Shown: one piece after another, positions 35,080-46,956 of the stretch
How positions within the stretch are numbered: the stretch's first letter is position 1
How the letters are laid out: each line of letters begins with the position of its first letter
Source: Hofstenia miamia
Taxonomy: Eukaryota > Xenacoelomorpha > Acoela
Direction: 5' to 3'
DNA: 64,000 bases
Assembly (NCBI GenBank): GCA_004352715.1
Contig: SCFE01000001.1
Span: forward strand, 4,224,757 to 4,288,756
Made by a program: the position numbers and the translations under genes
Notes under the pieces: generated by a model
What the model saw: only the letters and a program-made list of their open reading frames with translations
What the model was told of the DNA's origin: nothing
Database searches by the model: none

Positions 35080-35156
35080 ATAAGGGGTAAAACAAACAAG
35101 TATATAAACAAATTGAACTTAGAAGATTTCAAGGAATGAAATTGTACTCTATTGAA

Positions 35157-35172
35157 CGCCATCTAGTGACGA
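35157..35172 (-). promoter_or_regulatory. CTCF-core-like motif
   Basis: The minus strand reads GTCACTAGATGGCG, which fits the CTCF core CCASYAGRKGGC except at the first base. Similar sites are at 16081-16093 and, less exactly, 36662-36676. Single motif matches are weak evidence and these may simply be parts of an old repeat. Confidence 0.2.
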
Positions 35173-35362
35173 GTTTTGTTCTTGGCAAAGTTTGTAATAG
35201 CATTTGATTATAATCTACCAAGGCGTACTTGTAAACTACGTATCATAACACTATGCAACATAGGGAAAGTGAGGACCAAATATTAGACACCAATGTATTT
35301 GATCTACTAAAATCAATTTTCTGTCAATAAAGTTTTGAATTGATATAGTTATTGAACACAGA

Positions 35363-35640
35363 GGTGTAAGCAGGATTTTCTAACCGAAGAACATCTTAGT
35401 TATTTTTAAGTGATTGGTCAAATGTGGTGCAAAGCCCCTTCTAAAATTCTTGAAAATGGAACATAAAAATACATTTCACGAACTTCTAATCTTTTTAAGT
35501 TTGCCGAAAATTTTGTGATTTATTCAATCAAAATCAATTTTGTAAAGTTGGTGCACCCCATAGCGCCATAGTTTGTATATCGGAAACTGCGCATTTATGG
35601 CGCTTAAGCTATAGAGAACATTTAGTAGACGCATCACCCA
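35363..35640 (+). repeat. Diverged repeat with GCAGGATTTTCT start, copy 1
   Basis: Shares ordered blocks with 63320-63560: GCAGGATTTTCT, a GAAAATG.A.CATTTCAC-like block and ATCAATCAAAATCAAT. GCGTACGCAGGATTTT-like starts are common at the ends of animal miniature DNA transposons. Identity by eye is about 60-65%. Confidence 0.4.
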
Positions 35641-36783
35641 ATTTTGGGGTTGGGATTGCGGTTTAATTTTCATGTTGAAAATCACAATATAAAGATGCGT
35701 TAAAATTTAATAATGTCAATATTCTTCTTCATCGGTTTGCTGAAGGTCAATTGCTTTGTCTGATTTAGGGAATATTCTTTATCATGTTAGTATGATATTA
35801 ACAACTACAATTCTTCTTGTATGCATGGTTGATATTACACTCTGCAAGCAACATTTAACAAAAATTATCAAAACAATACAAGAAGAAATTTGTGCACAAT
35901 ATCAAAAAACATCAATGATGAATTGCGGTCGTAGAAAATAAACAAAAACAGCATGCACTAACATGTACATATGAAATTCAACCAATTCAAAGGCATAAAC
36001 AACATGTAATGTAAAGCATCTCACCAATGTTATTTCTTCTCTATCAAAATTTGTAAACAATAAATAGTCCCATTTCATCAGAAACAAATAATGATAAAAA
36101 ATACATGTATACTCAGGCCTGATATTTTAATAGATCTTAGGCTACCTACTTCCTAATGGTAACATTTCATATACACAATTGATATGATTTTTCTTTACTG
36201 ATCTATAGATAGCTGTAGCAAATTTCAAGCTGGTTAATGTACATAAATTAATACGTTCATTATTAAAACATATCATAATATTTTCTTACTTTTACTTGTA
36301 CTTTTTGGCTGTTTTTTATATTTTTGTATCACTTTATGCTGCAAAGTTGTCTGTGAAAAAGGAAATAGGTCTAGAAATATCTTAGCATATTTCAATGTTT
36401 TTATTTCTTTATAATGCTATTTTCAAGAGTAAAATTCAGACAAACTTCCCAAAAACAATACTTTGGTTTTTTCCTATCGTTTAAATGCCATAGAGGCATA
36501 ATTTTTATATTTATTGTTTATTCTAGCAATTCAATGTGAATTCAAACCTTCGTTGCAGAAATTTGATTTTAGGAGTTAAACCCATTCTGAATAATACATG
36601 GATCTCAGTTTTACTCTTTTTTTGTCTTATCCTAGATTACAATTATGTATTCAAATACCGTCACGAGATGGCGTTCAATGGAATTCGCATTCCTATGCAC
36701 TCCTCACATGGCAAACAGCAATGGGTTGCAAGAACCTCAGGATGTCCTTTAGTTTTGCTATTTAGACCATCATTGAAGAAGGC

Positions 36784-36788
<5 letters not shown>
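35641..36788. other. AT-rich spacer, no supported gene
   Basis: The open frames at 35756-35941 (plus), 35902-36087 (minus) and 36536-36826 (plus) show no domain. The last one ends by reading through the (TA)n array, so its tail is artificial. The stretch 36661-36690 resembles the reverse complement of 35140-35172. Confidence 0.45.

Positions 36789-36820
<32 letters not shown>
36789..36820. repeat. (TA)n microsatellite
   Basis: TA run of about 16 units. Confidence 0.95.
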
Positions 36821-36822
<2 letters not shown>

Positions 36823-36899
36823 CTAAAATATAACCCTGCTCAACCTGCTTGAAAAAATGATCAATTTTTTATATTCTTGTTTACAATAACGGGGCCTAT

Positions 36900-37094
36900 G
36901 TGTTGTTGGGATTCGGGATATTTCTCCTAAAATTGGGATACTCCCGACGGAATCGGCGTAATTGGACAGTTTGTTTTGGTGACAATACCGAACTTGTGAT
37001 CTTGGAAAACAACGTGATTGCGGGCAAATATATCAGCACTTTGAGGACTGTTGGCGAGTGCTTGAAACTAGTTCAATTTTGTGTAGAAGCGTGA
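36900..37094 (+). pseudogene. Possible Tc1/mariner transposase fragment
   Basis: The frame reads ...NRRNWTVCFG, then ELVILENNVIAGKYISTLR, which resembles the central part of Tc1-like transposases (MVWG...L..IEG..N...Y...L). The surrounding sequence is GC-richer than average. The N-terminal part of the frame is not recognisable and neither DDE flank is present. This is a scrap at best. Confidence 0.4.
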
Positions 37095-37623
37095 AAATGC
37101 GACTGCTTGTAGCAAATATTTTCATGTGAATTTATTAATGTCAGACGCATTGCAAAATTTTTCTTATTTGTTTTAATATAATCTTTAATTTCATCCCATA
37201 CTGAATTTTATGAAATATATACTCGTTCTGAAAATTTGGTAAGACATAGCCTAGTGAAATAAAGCTTCAAAAATATTCCACAATTTTATCAGAGTACATT
37301 TTGGGAACTCTACAAAATGTGTATGTCAACTACTTAAAATCTGAAATTATAAACTCAAGTCATATTTAGAATTTAGAGGATAATACTGTTAGTAATATAT
37401 ACTAACTTAAGTACATTAACAGTTTTGAAATTAGTTATCAGATTGATATTTGTTGCTTTATCTTCATCGCTGTTTCACTGACAGGTAATTACAAAAGTGT
37501 TATTTAACTTTCCTCAAGGTGTAGAAATGTTGATAGTTCTTAATTACCAACGCGTAGACTGGGATTAAAGCAAAGATTATATTTTTAAATATTACTTTTA
37601 TAGCAGTAGTTCTGTTATGATGC

Positions 37624-37689
<66 letters not shown>

Positions 37690-38166
37690 TAAATTTCTCA
37701 TTTCCCATAACATATATATACGTACAGTAAAATTCTCATTTCCCAACAGCTACATCGTCCTGAAAAAATGTGGTAATTGGATATATGATTAATTGAGAGC
37801 TGATTACTAAAATCGTTAATATATTAATTGTAAAAATTGTAACAATTAATAATAGCAATTTTAATTAAAAAATTCTACTTTATTTTTCACTGAATTACTG
37901 TGTTTTGCCAGATTACAGCAGTATTATTCTTTGGAACTAAGAGAATTACTTACTCTTTCTCTTCAAGCATTTTGCTTGTCAAATATTGGTCATACACACT
38001 TTATAGTGCTTAGCCCTCCCATTAGAGAAAATCATGTTCAGTAATTAGGTTGTCTGGATAAAATGTGTCTAGAACTCGTGTTATCCGGAAATTAGGACGC
38101 TTGCTTTATATATACAACGGCTTCGTATCCAGGTTATGCTTTGTTATCTATGTATATGTGTACATA
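37095..38166. other. AT-rich spacer with duplicated transposon-end-like word
   Basis: Apart from the (TA)n array and the doubled CAGTAAAATTCTCATTTCCC word (about 37687 and 37734), nothing is recognisable. Confidence 0.4.
37631..37686. repeat. (TA)n microsatellite, longest in the window
   Basis: TA run of about 28 units, followed by two CAGTAAA.TTCTCATTTCCC copies at about 37687 and 37734 that resemble the end of a mariner/pogo-type element. Confidence 0.95.
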
Positions 38167-38580
38167 CAGGTGGATCGGATATTTTCAATCCATCTCCAAT
38201 CCAATTGTTTACATCGATTGATCTATAAAGGATCCATATCGACCAGGAAAAATTGTCGTATGTTATTTTGAACACGCTAAGGGAGAGCACAAAAAATTGT
38301 ACAAGCCTCTCACATGATGTTTTAAGCAAGGACTAATACATACATTATTATACAAAACTTGTGATTAGCTCTCATTGTGTAATGTGATTGATACACAAGT
38401 ATAATATTTTCAGATTTGTACAACAAAATGATTGTGAGTTTACTTAAAAATTTACCATAAAAAGGAATAACTTTATTTGTTATCCATTATTTTTTATTCA
38501 CAATTATTAATGGATATCCATAAAATTAATTTTTTGATCCATATCCAGTGGATATTCATGGATTAGATCGATTCACATCT
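38167..38580. mobile_element. Possible GGATC-rich hAT-like element
   Basis: Starts CAGGTGGATCGGATA and ends ...AGATCGATTCACATCT, with further GGATCCATAT and ATCCATATCC words near both ends. The ends are partly complementary, as in the element at 12021-13372. I found no clear target duplication and the interior frames (38065-38271, 38144-38329) are unassigned. Confidence 0.35.
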
Positions 38581-39510
38581 AGATCTAGATCCACGACAAC
38601 CATGCCAAGCTAGCTGTTTGTCAAAATGTGTTTAAAATAAGTCATGTTAAAGTTTTAATTTGAATCGAGTTAATATCGCAAAGGTACTGATCACTTAAGA
38701 TTTTAAAGTTGTTACACACATCTAGTTTTTTGGATAGTATATACATTGTAAAGACAGATTATAAACAATATTTAATAGCGTAAGCAATGCATTGCTTATA
38801 ATTTCATCAGACATTCTTAAGCTATTTGGAGCACCTCAGTGATTTGTCAAGAATTACCTTCGAAATTGGCATCTCCGCCTGGCAGTGTTTCTTGTTGTTA
38901 CATTCTGCAAGAATTATTTCAACTGAAGACTTAAAATTATTTTCTGCTGTTTCCAGCTTTCCTTCCTCATTTTCCCATACTCTTGGATTTCGGCATATCA
39001 ATATTCTCAGTCGTATAGAAAACGTTGCAATGGAATTTCATCTAGAAAGTTAAGCGACTTGAGGATGTAAAAGATGAAATGTTTCAAAAGTCTTTAGATT
39101 TTGAAACTAACTGTTTTTCTGTTTTCCTTGATTAAGGTTTTTGAAGGCTCGAGACTACCACGATTGTACAATTGAGTCTCAGTTTTCAAATTTTAAGAAT
39201 TATTTAGAAAATAATAACGAACTAAGTAATATCTACAAATTTTTACTAGCTTATAAGGCCAAACGCAAAAGTCAGGGAAATCCCGGGTAACATGATAATT
39301 ACTATTTCCCTTGAACTCTCCCAGCTGAATCAATTTCCTTCAAAATGCCCACACACATCAGAGAGATGTTGTAACTCCCATCTGATCTCCCAAGAAAGCA
39401 GTAATCTGAAACATTATCATCGATGTTGCAGACAATTTTCTAAGAAAAGACCCACATCTGGGATCCCCTTCGAAAAGCAATTAAATTGATTTCCACGCAG
39501 CATCTACCTA
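38581..39510. other. AT-rich spacer, no gene seen
   Basis: Short open frames at 38826-39053 and 39292-39489 (plus) have no recognisable domain. No repeats or RNA genes were seen. Confidence 0.45.
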
Positions 39511-40446
39511 TTTACATTAGAAAAGGTTTACTTCATTTTAAATGCTTTTTGAGTTTAAGGAATTTAGAAATAATTTAATTATAACTTAAATAGAGCCTGT
39601 ATTTGCTCAGCGTTGCAATGAGATACTGAATGACATCAAACTGGAAATGTCAATGTTTTCTTATAAAATTATTTTAAGAGAAGTATTTTACTTTCAAAGC
39701 ATCAAAAGCCAATTAATTTGATCGCTATCTAATTTGCAAAGAAAAAAAGACAACGAATCCTTAAAGATTGAATATAAAACATTTTAATTTGGAATTGGAA
39801 TTGTGCTTTAACCTTTAACTATCATGTTTATAGAAAATAGACAGTAATTCAAGAGCATAATGACCGTTTATGCCTAAATGTTCTAATTAGATTACGATGA
39901 TTTCGAAATGGTTTTACATTTGATTTTAGTCCGAGATATGAATTCTTAAAAAGACCAAAGTCTTCTAAAGCCAACTTTTCAATAGAAACACACAATATGT
40001 AAACAATCATTAAAATAGTTGAAGTTATCACAGCATCATGAGACAATGCTTATGAAACACTGTTAGTGGCATGATTTAATTTTTTTAGATAATTCATAAT
40101 TGTTGTAACCGATGAAACTCCACTTAATAAATAATCCCTGTTTAACCGTTGTTTTTCATTCCTTTACGATAGTATACATTATGGATTCGCAAAAATTTAT
40201 TTTATATTTTTTAACAGCGAGCCGTATAACTAAGTGACGAGAGCGGGTGGGTAGGCAATATGTTTAATACTTCAACGAAGAAACGAAAGCCATGTAGAAA
40301 TGCAAAAACAAAGTTTAGTATTCCCAGTGAATTTCAGAATCGTTGAAGGAAGCAATGACAGCCAACATGCCAAAATAGTTATTTTGAACCGGATATGCAC
40401 ATACACAAATTTGCCACAAATCTTTTAACGAGATGTGTGAAACTGA
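39511..40446. repeat. Repeat family R, full unit A
   Basis: About 936 bp, matched by 51324-52259 at about 97% by eye. It starts at TATTTACATTAGAAAAGG and runs through GTGTGAAACTGA. The minus strand carries a short conserved frame (39849-40046: hydrophobic VITSTILMIVYILCVSIEK, then a basic tail). The family is unknown to me; it could be a transposon, or a segmental copy of an unknown gene's end. Confidence 0.7.
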
Positions 40447-40620
40447 TAATGACAGTTTATGCCTAAATGTTGTAATTAGATTACGATGATTTCGAAATGG
40501 TTTTACGTTTGATTTTAGTCCGAGATATGAATTCTTAAAAAGACCAAAGTCTTCTAAAACCAACTTTTCAATAGAAACACACAATATGTAAACAATCATT
40601 AAAATAGTTGAAGTTATCAC
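40315..40620 (-). other. Open frame across a repeat junction, 101 residues
   Basis: The frame begins in unit B (hydrophobic start ITSTILMIVYILCVSIEK, then LVLEDFGLFKNSY) and continues across the A/B junction at 40446/40447 into unit A (HISLKDLWQICVCAYPVQNN). In units A (39849-40046) and C (51661-51843) the same frame instead ends early with KRSLCS. So the longer version is a product of the tandem duplication. The start is GTG in this frame, not ATG. I would not call it a gene. Confidence 0.3.
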
Positions 40621-41078
40621 AGCATCATGTCATTCAAATGAGACAATGCTTATGAAACACTGTTAGTGGCATGATTTAATTTTTTTAGATAGTTCATAAT
40701 TATTGTAACCGATGAAATTCAACTTAATAAATAATCCCTGTTTAACCGTTGTTTTTCATTCCTTTACGATAGTATACATTATGGATTCGCAAAAATTTAT
40801 TTAATATTTTTTAACAGCGAGCCGAATAACTAACTGACGAGTTGGGTAGGCAATATGTTTAATACTTCAACGAAGAAACGAAAGCCATGTAGAAATGCAA
40901 AAACAAAGTTTAGTATTCCCAGTGAATTTCAGAATAGTTGAAGGAAGCAATGACAGCCAACATGCCAAAAATAGTTATTTTAGACGGATGTGCACATACA
41001 CAAATTTCACAAATTTGCCATAATTTTTTAACGAAATGTGTGAAATTAAAATTGATGTATAATTTAAAATATCATCAA
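40447..41078. repeat. Repeat family R, partial unit B in tandem
   Basis: Repeats 39859-40446 of unit A at an offset of 589 bp, then continues past the end of A through AAATTGATGTATAATTTAAAA, matching the end of unit C. Small indels distinguish the copies, for example in the GCGAGCCG...GGGTAGG stretch. Confidence 0.7.
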
Positions 41079-43128
41079 TGCCTGATTTGAAATTTTATTG
41101 TGCCAATGTTGTTAAATATGTAAAACAGAGGTATATATAATTGATCTCATCATCCAGAGCTCACTTATGTATATCAACCAGTTTCTCTTCTATGCTTGAA
41201 TGGCAATGAGACAATTGACTACAATTCAATAAGATTTATCTGTAATAATAATGAATATGATACTTTTGTGTCTACTGTAAAGCTTTTAAAATATACTAAC
41301 AGAATGCGATTTACACACATTTTCATTGTCCTGCTAGCATTTTAAGACAATTTGATGCTACCAAGTTTTGTGTTTCATGCATTCTATCAAAGCTAACACA
41401 CTATTGTCTAGGTTGATGATGCGGCGTTGCAAGCTCTTTAAGTGAAGCGGTAGGATTTCCTCCCCTTTATTTAAATCTGGATAAAAGTATTGTATTAAAA
41501 CGAAATTTCTTCACAAATATTCATCATAACAGCACCATTAATTTTTAAAATCTCATAATTTTGAAAACATCATATTTTTTGATGACGACGTCAAAGGCCA
41601 AATTTGTAGGTTTTTTCAAAATGAAATGGCAATTGGTTTTAGAAGTTGGAAATATTGAATTTAATTAAATTCATTCCTTAATTATTATAGAATCTTCTTT
41701 TTTACTTTACTTACACTTAGTGTAAAAAAATATACTAATATTTTGGCAATAAACAGGAAGACTATGCCTTCGATTGAAAAACATTATCATTCATAAAGTG
41801 AAAAGATACATAGAAAAACTTTGTTAAGATGTATAACCCTTAATTAATATTGGGAAAATTTAACAAATTCCATTAAAAAAAGCACCACAAATTTTTTAAT
41901 CGTAATCAAAGGTTTAATAAGAGAGGATTAAGTCATTGAAATGTTCGAAATCAAATTAATCAATAAATTACAATCTTAAATCCAAATTACTTTGTAAAAA
42001 TATTGTGTCATTGATAACCTTTAATAAGGATTTAATGAAATTAAACTAAAGCAATTTCTCAAGTTGTTACTAAATGCTTGTTCTTTATGTTTTATTAATA
42101 ATAGTAATAAATTCACTTTATTAAACTGAATATGTAAATGCAACAGATCTTTTACAGCTAATTGTGATATCATAGTCTGACTCAAAATAAATTTAATATA
42201 TCTTTCTTAGATTGCCTCGTCAAATAGATTTTGAAGTTAACTTGCAAACAATAAAAAAGTTTAGAATTCTAAAATATTCGTTCTGTGTTTGAAATTTATA
42301 AATCATATTAATCTTAAAGCAATTTCTCGAATTTCATTTTAGCGTCCATTCTTTTACATCCTTTTCTAGATATTTCTCCAAATCTATCTTGTACTTCTTA
42401 TTTATAATATCAATTAGTAGATAGAAATAATTGGATTGCAATTGTAGAGATATTGGCAAACTTTTTAAATATTCTAAGCGAGAAATGTAGTTAGACGCTG
42501 GATATATACATTTTGTACTTATTTCTTGGAGTCTTTCTAATTTATATGTATTTTATAGGTTGTTATAAAATTATATTACAAATTTCAAGGCGTAATAAGT
42601 CATGAAATTTTGCTCATATATGATAGATAATGCTGCTTTTATGGAATACAAATTTTTAGTCATTACTATCAACCTAAAAATGTCAAATCTACATCATTGC
42701 CACTGCCAGTAATGAATTTTTTTTTGCATCAATTAAATTATTCCAGACTTGGTAAGAGCAAAGCGTTTCCTTTATTCTTTCCTTTGCACCAACAAATTTA
42801 ATAGGTAATTGGTTTTCATCATAGTGACTTAGTTTTAACTAGAATGGTAGAAAGTAATAATCACTTTTACAATATGAACGGATATCATTCTTACATGTTC
42901 CAAAACTATTCCAATTAGAAGGTCAATACTACCTCATTTCAAATTATTCTGGCATTTTCAAACTTCACCAAAATACTATTTATGTTAGTTTTTCAAAAAA
43001 TAGAATCATACAATAAATGTTCTAATAGGGTTGCAGGAGAAATTACAATTTTGGTACTTGCACTAAGTATGTACATTTCTTATGGACGCAATTTGCTTCT
43101 TGAAATTACTTTGAAACTATATTTAGTT
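41079..43128. other. AT-rich spacer, no gene seen
   Basis: No coding, RNA or terminal-repeat signal was recognised. Confidence 0.5.
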
Positions 43129-43145
43129 ATATATATATATATATN
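43129..43145. repeat. (AT)n microsatellite ending at a single N
   Basis: Short AT run that stops at the isolated N at 43145. As at 2432, the join may conceal a longer array or a contig end. Confidence 0.8.
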
Positions 43146-45456
43146 AAACATGCTCATCGTTCTAACAATTAAAGAAAATTTTCAAAGCTACTAAGTTTAA
43201 AGAACAAAAACAAAAAATAAAATCATGGAAATAAATTGTTTATCATAATGTTCAGAAAGGAAATTTAGCAGGGACTTTGGTCGTAACACAGCCAACTAAC
43301 AGCTAAGCCATGGAAGCAGAACACTAATCACAACGAATGGATATGGAACGGACTGGCATTCTCGTACAAAATTCAATGCAAACATCGATGTGGATATGGA
43401 ATCGGGATGTCGATCACTACTATGATTGTCAGTTTTCCAATAAAACGTGTTGTGACAACTCTCAATTAAAAAAGTTTTTTACCATTTGACACTTTTATTT
43501 TCATGAATTGATCAAGATTCAGAGCTATAATTTTGCTTAGTAATTTATAGCGTTCAGAAAGTTTTGAAAAAATCGTAAACCAAGTTTACTTGAACCATAC
43601 ATACACTAGGCAAGGATGTAATATAATCAGCTGTATATGGGGCAAATAGTCGGTAACGTTATTACCACATGATATAAGGGCTATGAATATTATCACAGAT
43701 AAGTATTATGTCAGAATAATTTACTCATAATTTACGTAGTCCAAAATAGTTAATTTATGATTGAAACCAATATACTTTCAGTATTGCTTTCATATTGTTT
43801 TGAATTAGTATATAAATATCAGCAACTAAGTATTGCCTTACTACATAAAGTACATGAAAATTTGGTATGTTCAAACAATTTCTAATTAGCAAAAATTATG
43901 TTCGCAGCTCTTCTCAAATTATACGCCTAGCTTTAACGTATGTAAAGAACAAAAGTTGCAAAAAAGCTTTAATCGCTAACTATTAGTTAACTAAAATCAT
44001 ATATCGGAGTAAAATGTGAATACTCGAGCTTGAGTCCAAAATCATAAGTAGCTCTTTATTATTTTCCCAAAGGGAATGTGACAACATATAAATAATAAAG
44101 AAATATCGAAAGGGTGCCTTGATTAATTTGACCCGGATGAAAATACTTTATCTGCAAAAGTCGAAATTTAACCATAGTAACTGATGCAAACTAATGTAAA
44201 CTACCACTTTACTAAGAAATTACTGTGAAATAGAGCCTGCCCATCCGATTTGATAGAGATACAAAACTCTAAGTAATACCAAATGAATGTCTATATTCAC
44301 CTTATCAGAAATGGACTGATGTTAATCCTCATTTGATTAGAGAGGCTTTCCAAGCCGTTAAATATTGCGAGTCAAAACCTAAGGTGCCGGTTTGGTGGTA
44401 GTAAATTCCCGGGTGGGGACTGTTTCAAGTAGTGAATATTGTGACCGGGTTGAGTTCAGGTCTATTGTAAACTCATATTGTCACTCTCTAATGAGAAACC
44501 GCTTCCTAAGGTAGTTCATATCTTTGTATTTAGAAAAAGTATGAGAGTTGCGTAATAAAAATTTCCAAATAGTAATTTTAGTAATTAAACAATATCACAA
44601 TTTTTATTACGGTGCTGGCTCTGCTATAAAATTCTTAACACTATACGTTTTTTATAGTTAATATAATTGCAACTATCAAAAACGGTTTTTTTCTAGTGAA
44701 TGGTATTTTTAGGCTAATCGAATACAATTTAAAATACTATTTCGCATTAACTATCACAAATTGTTAATAAAAAACGAAACAAGTTGAATGTACTGAACAT
44801 CGAAACATTGCAACTACGAAATTAGTTAATTGCGAAAATCACATTTTCTAACAAGGAAAATTACCATTATAGTATTCTTTAACCTTTTCCTGTCTCTTGT
44901 ATTAAAAATTGAAGAAAGATATAAAGGTTAACGACACTTATATTTCCGCATTAATTTAGGTAATCGTCTAAAATCAGTTAAAGAGCAAGCGGTGAATACC
45001 TTCATTTCATTTAAGTCGAAATTTTATGCCGCTATTACGATTAATTTTATAAATGAGTGAAATAGATTAGTCTCGAAATGGTAACTTCTTCATTTTAATT
45101 CAGCATAATCAAAATTATACTACTTTGTTAAAGGTTTAAAATTGCACTTTATATATAACATGAATAATATTTCTTATCCAAACTAACGAGAATTCAAAGA
45201 AAATATTGTAATTCAATTTACTGAAATTATCCATTGTTATTTCTATTAAATGCGAAATTAATGTTTTGTTTTGGGGGCATTGTGCTTATAAATTATATCA
45301 TTGGGACTTTTAGAAAATGATTCTTACAATTAATGGTGTTAGTCTGAAAAAAATGATTCAATAATTGACAATATTAGTTCATAGAAATGTGACGCTAGCC
45401 GCTGATAAAATATAGCTTTTTCGTTTGCCTCAGTAACTGTTAATGTCCCACGTAGT
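43146..45456. other. AT-rich spacer, no gene seen
   Basis: Slightly GC-richer patches occur at 43260-43430 and 44380-44480 (for example CCCGGGTGGGGACTG), but no frame or repeat partner was recognised. Confidence 0.45.
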
Positions 45457-46956
45457 CAGGAGCGGATCCAGAAAATATCTATGGAGAGGTATGAATCGAA
45501 AATTCCCAGTTTCACCATACTTTCACACAAATGCATCTTTATATTTATATAATACAGAGAAATGCGTTATGAAATGTATTATAAAGGACACATTTATATG
45601 ACGAAGTTCACCCTAAACTGCATAAGAAAATTAATTTAAAAAAAAAATTTGAGGGAACATTTTTTCAAATATCCGGAATATAATTGTTGCAATTGTCATG
45701 CGGCAACATATGAATTCTTAGAACCTAATTGAACACTTCTTTGCAGTGATTATAATAGTGACTAAAGCATGTCACTTTAACAATTGTTATTTGATAAATT
45801 TAGATTTGTTGCAATAACAAAATAACTTTTTGCAATATGGCAACAGTCAAATTTCTCAGCTACTGTAGAAACAATATAGCAATTTATTCGATACATAGAA
45901 GTAGGAAATACATTGTTCCAGCGACCTTGTTTGTACCTTTTAACTATTGGGAGATGTAATACACATGAACTTCCTCTTTGGGGATAATTGAATTTCGGCT
46001 TGAAAATGCTTCTGTGAACATGGTTCAACTTTGTCAATTGGTAGCCTACCCTGTTTAATTGCTTTTGAATAGGAGGAAGGCGTTTAGCAGTAGATCACTT
46101 GAAATCCCATAATGTGAACCACTGTTTTTGGTGGTTCAGAATACTTCTGCCTCGTTTCTGTATGAAACCCAAATACTTACTGCAATCAGATAAGGCTTGA
46201 AAATATTTCAAATAATGTTTTCCATCACATTTTACATGATTCGAAAAAGTTGCGATTCCGCTAGATAGGACAGCTTTGAGAGAGATCACAATCAGCAACA
46301 AGTTCGGGACTTAGTAAATTTCTTTCTGCATTTATCATATGTGTATTTTACCATCAATCTATTAGAAATATAGTCAATGCAGTATTTCTAATTTTCTATA
46401 TTTTTACCTATTTGAAGACCATGTTTTGTGCTAAGTTCGAGTATATTAGAAGGGCGTAACTTTTTTTAAGTGAAAGCTTGCATTAAATTCCTGCAGGCAA
46501 TTTTCTCCATTAGCATTCGTAAAGTTTGTTTGTATTACTTGAATTTTTTTGCATGGTTTTGGATATTTTTCTATGCAATTTTTCTGTATTGCATATAGAC
46601 TAACATGATTAAGTCGATGATTATGTATGTTACGTTGGAAAACCTAAGGTTTGTTAATTGGATTCATTGACGTTTTAATTTCATGCTATTAGGATGCCAA
46701 TGATTGGATAATATCAATCAAATTAGTTTGCATAAAACAGGTGCTTGCACCTATTGTATTAATTTGAATATAAATTATAGAATTTTGATAATATATGCAT
46801 CCTGGACAAGGGAATTCTTCCTTTAGTTATAGAAGCTTGATGAAAAACTGCACCTAAGGTCTGAGAAAATAAAAAGTAAAAAAAATTTCAGTTTATTTTT
46901 TTTGCATATGGGAGGCATGCATAACTCAATTCCCCCTTTGGATTCGCCAATGCCTG
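45457..46956. mobile_element. Candidate DNA transposon, 1.5 kb, family unknown
   Basis: Starts CAGGAGCGGATCCAGAAAA and the reverse complement of its right end starts CAGGCATTGGCGAATCC, which pairs after a small offset. The interior minus strand has two adjacent frames, 46301-46095 and 46037-45777, with coding-like composition (ALSDCSKYLGFIQKRGR, FNYPQRGSSCVLHLPIVKRY). They could be remnants of one protein that I do not recognise. The flanking 8-mers do not match, so the borders are tentative. Confidence 0.35.

Noticed and set aside
36536-36826. 96-residue plus-strand frame
   Set aside because: Its last part is translated microsatellite (IYIYIY) and the remainder matches no family or neighbouring exon.
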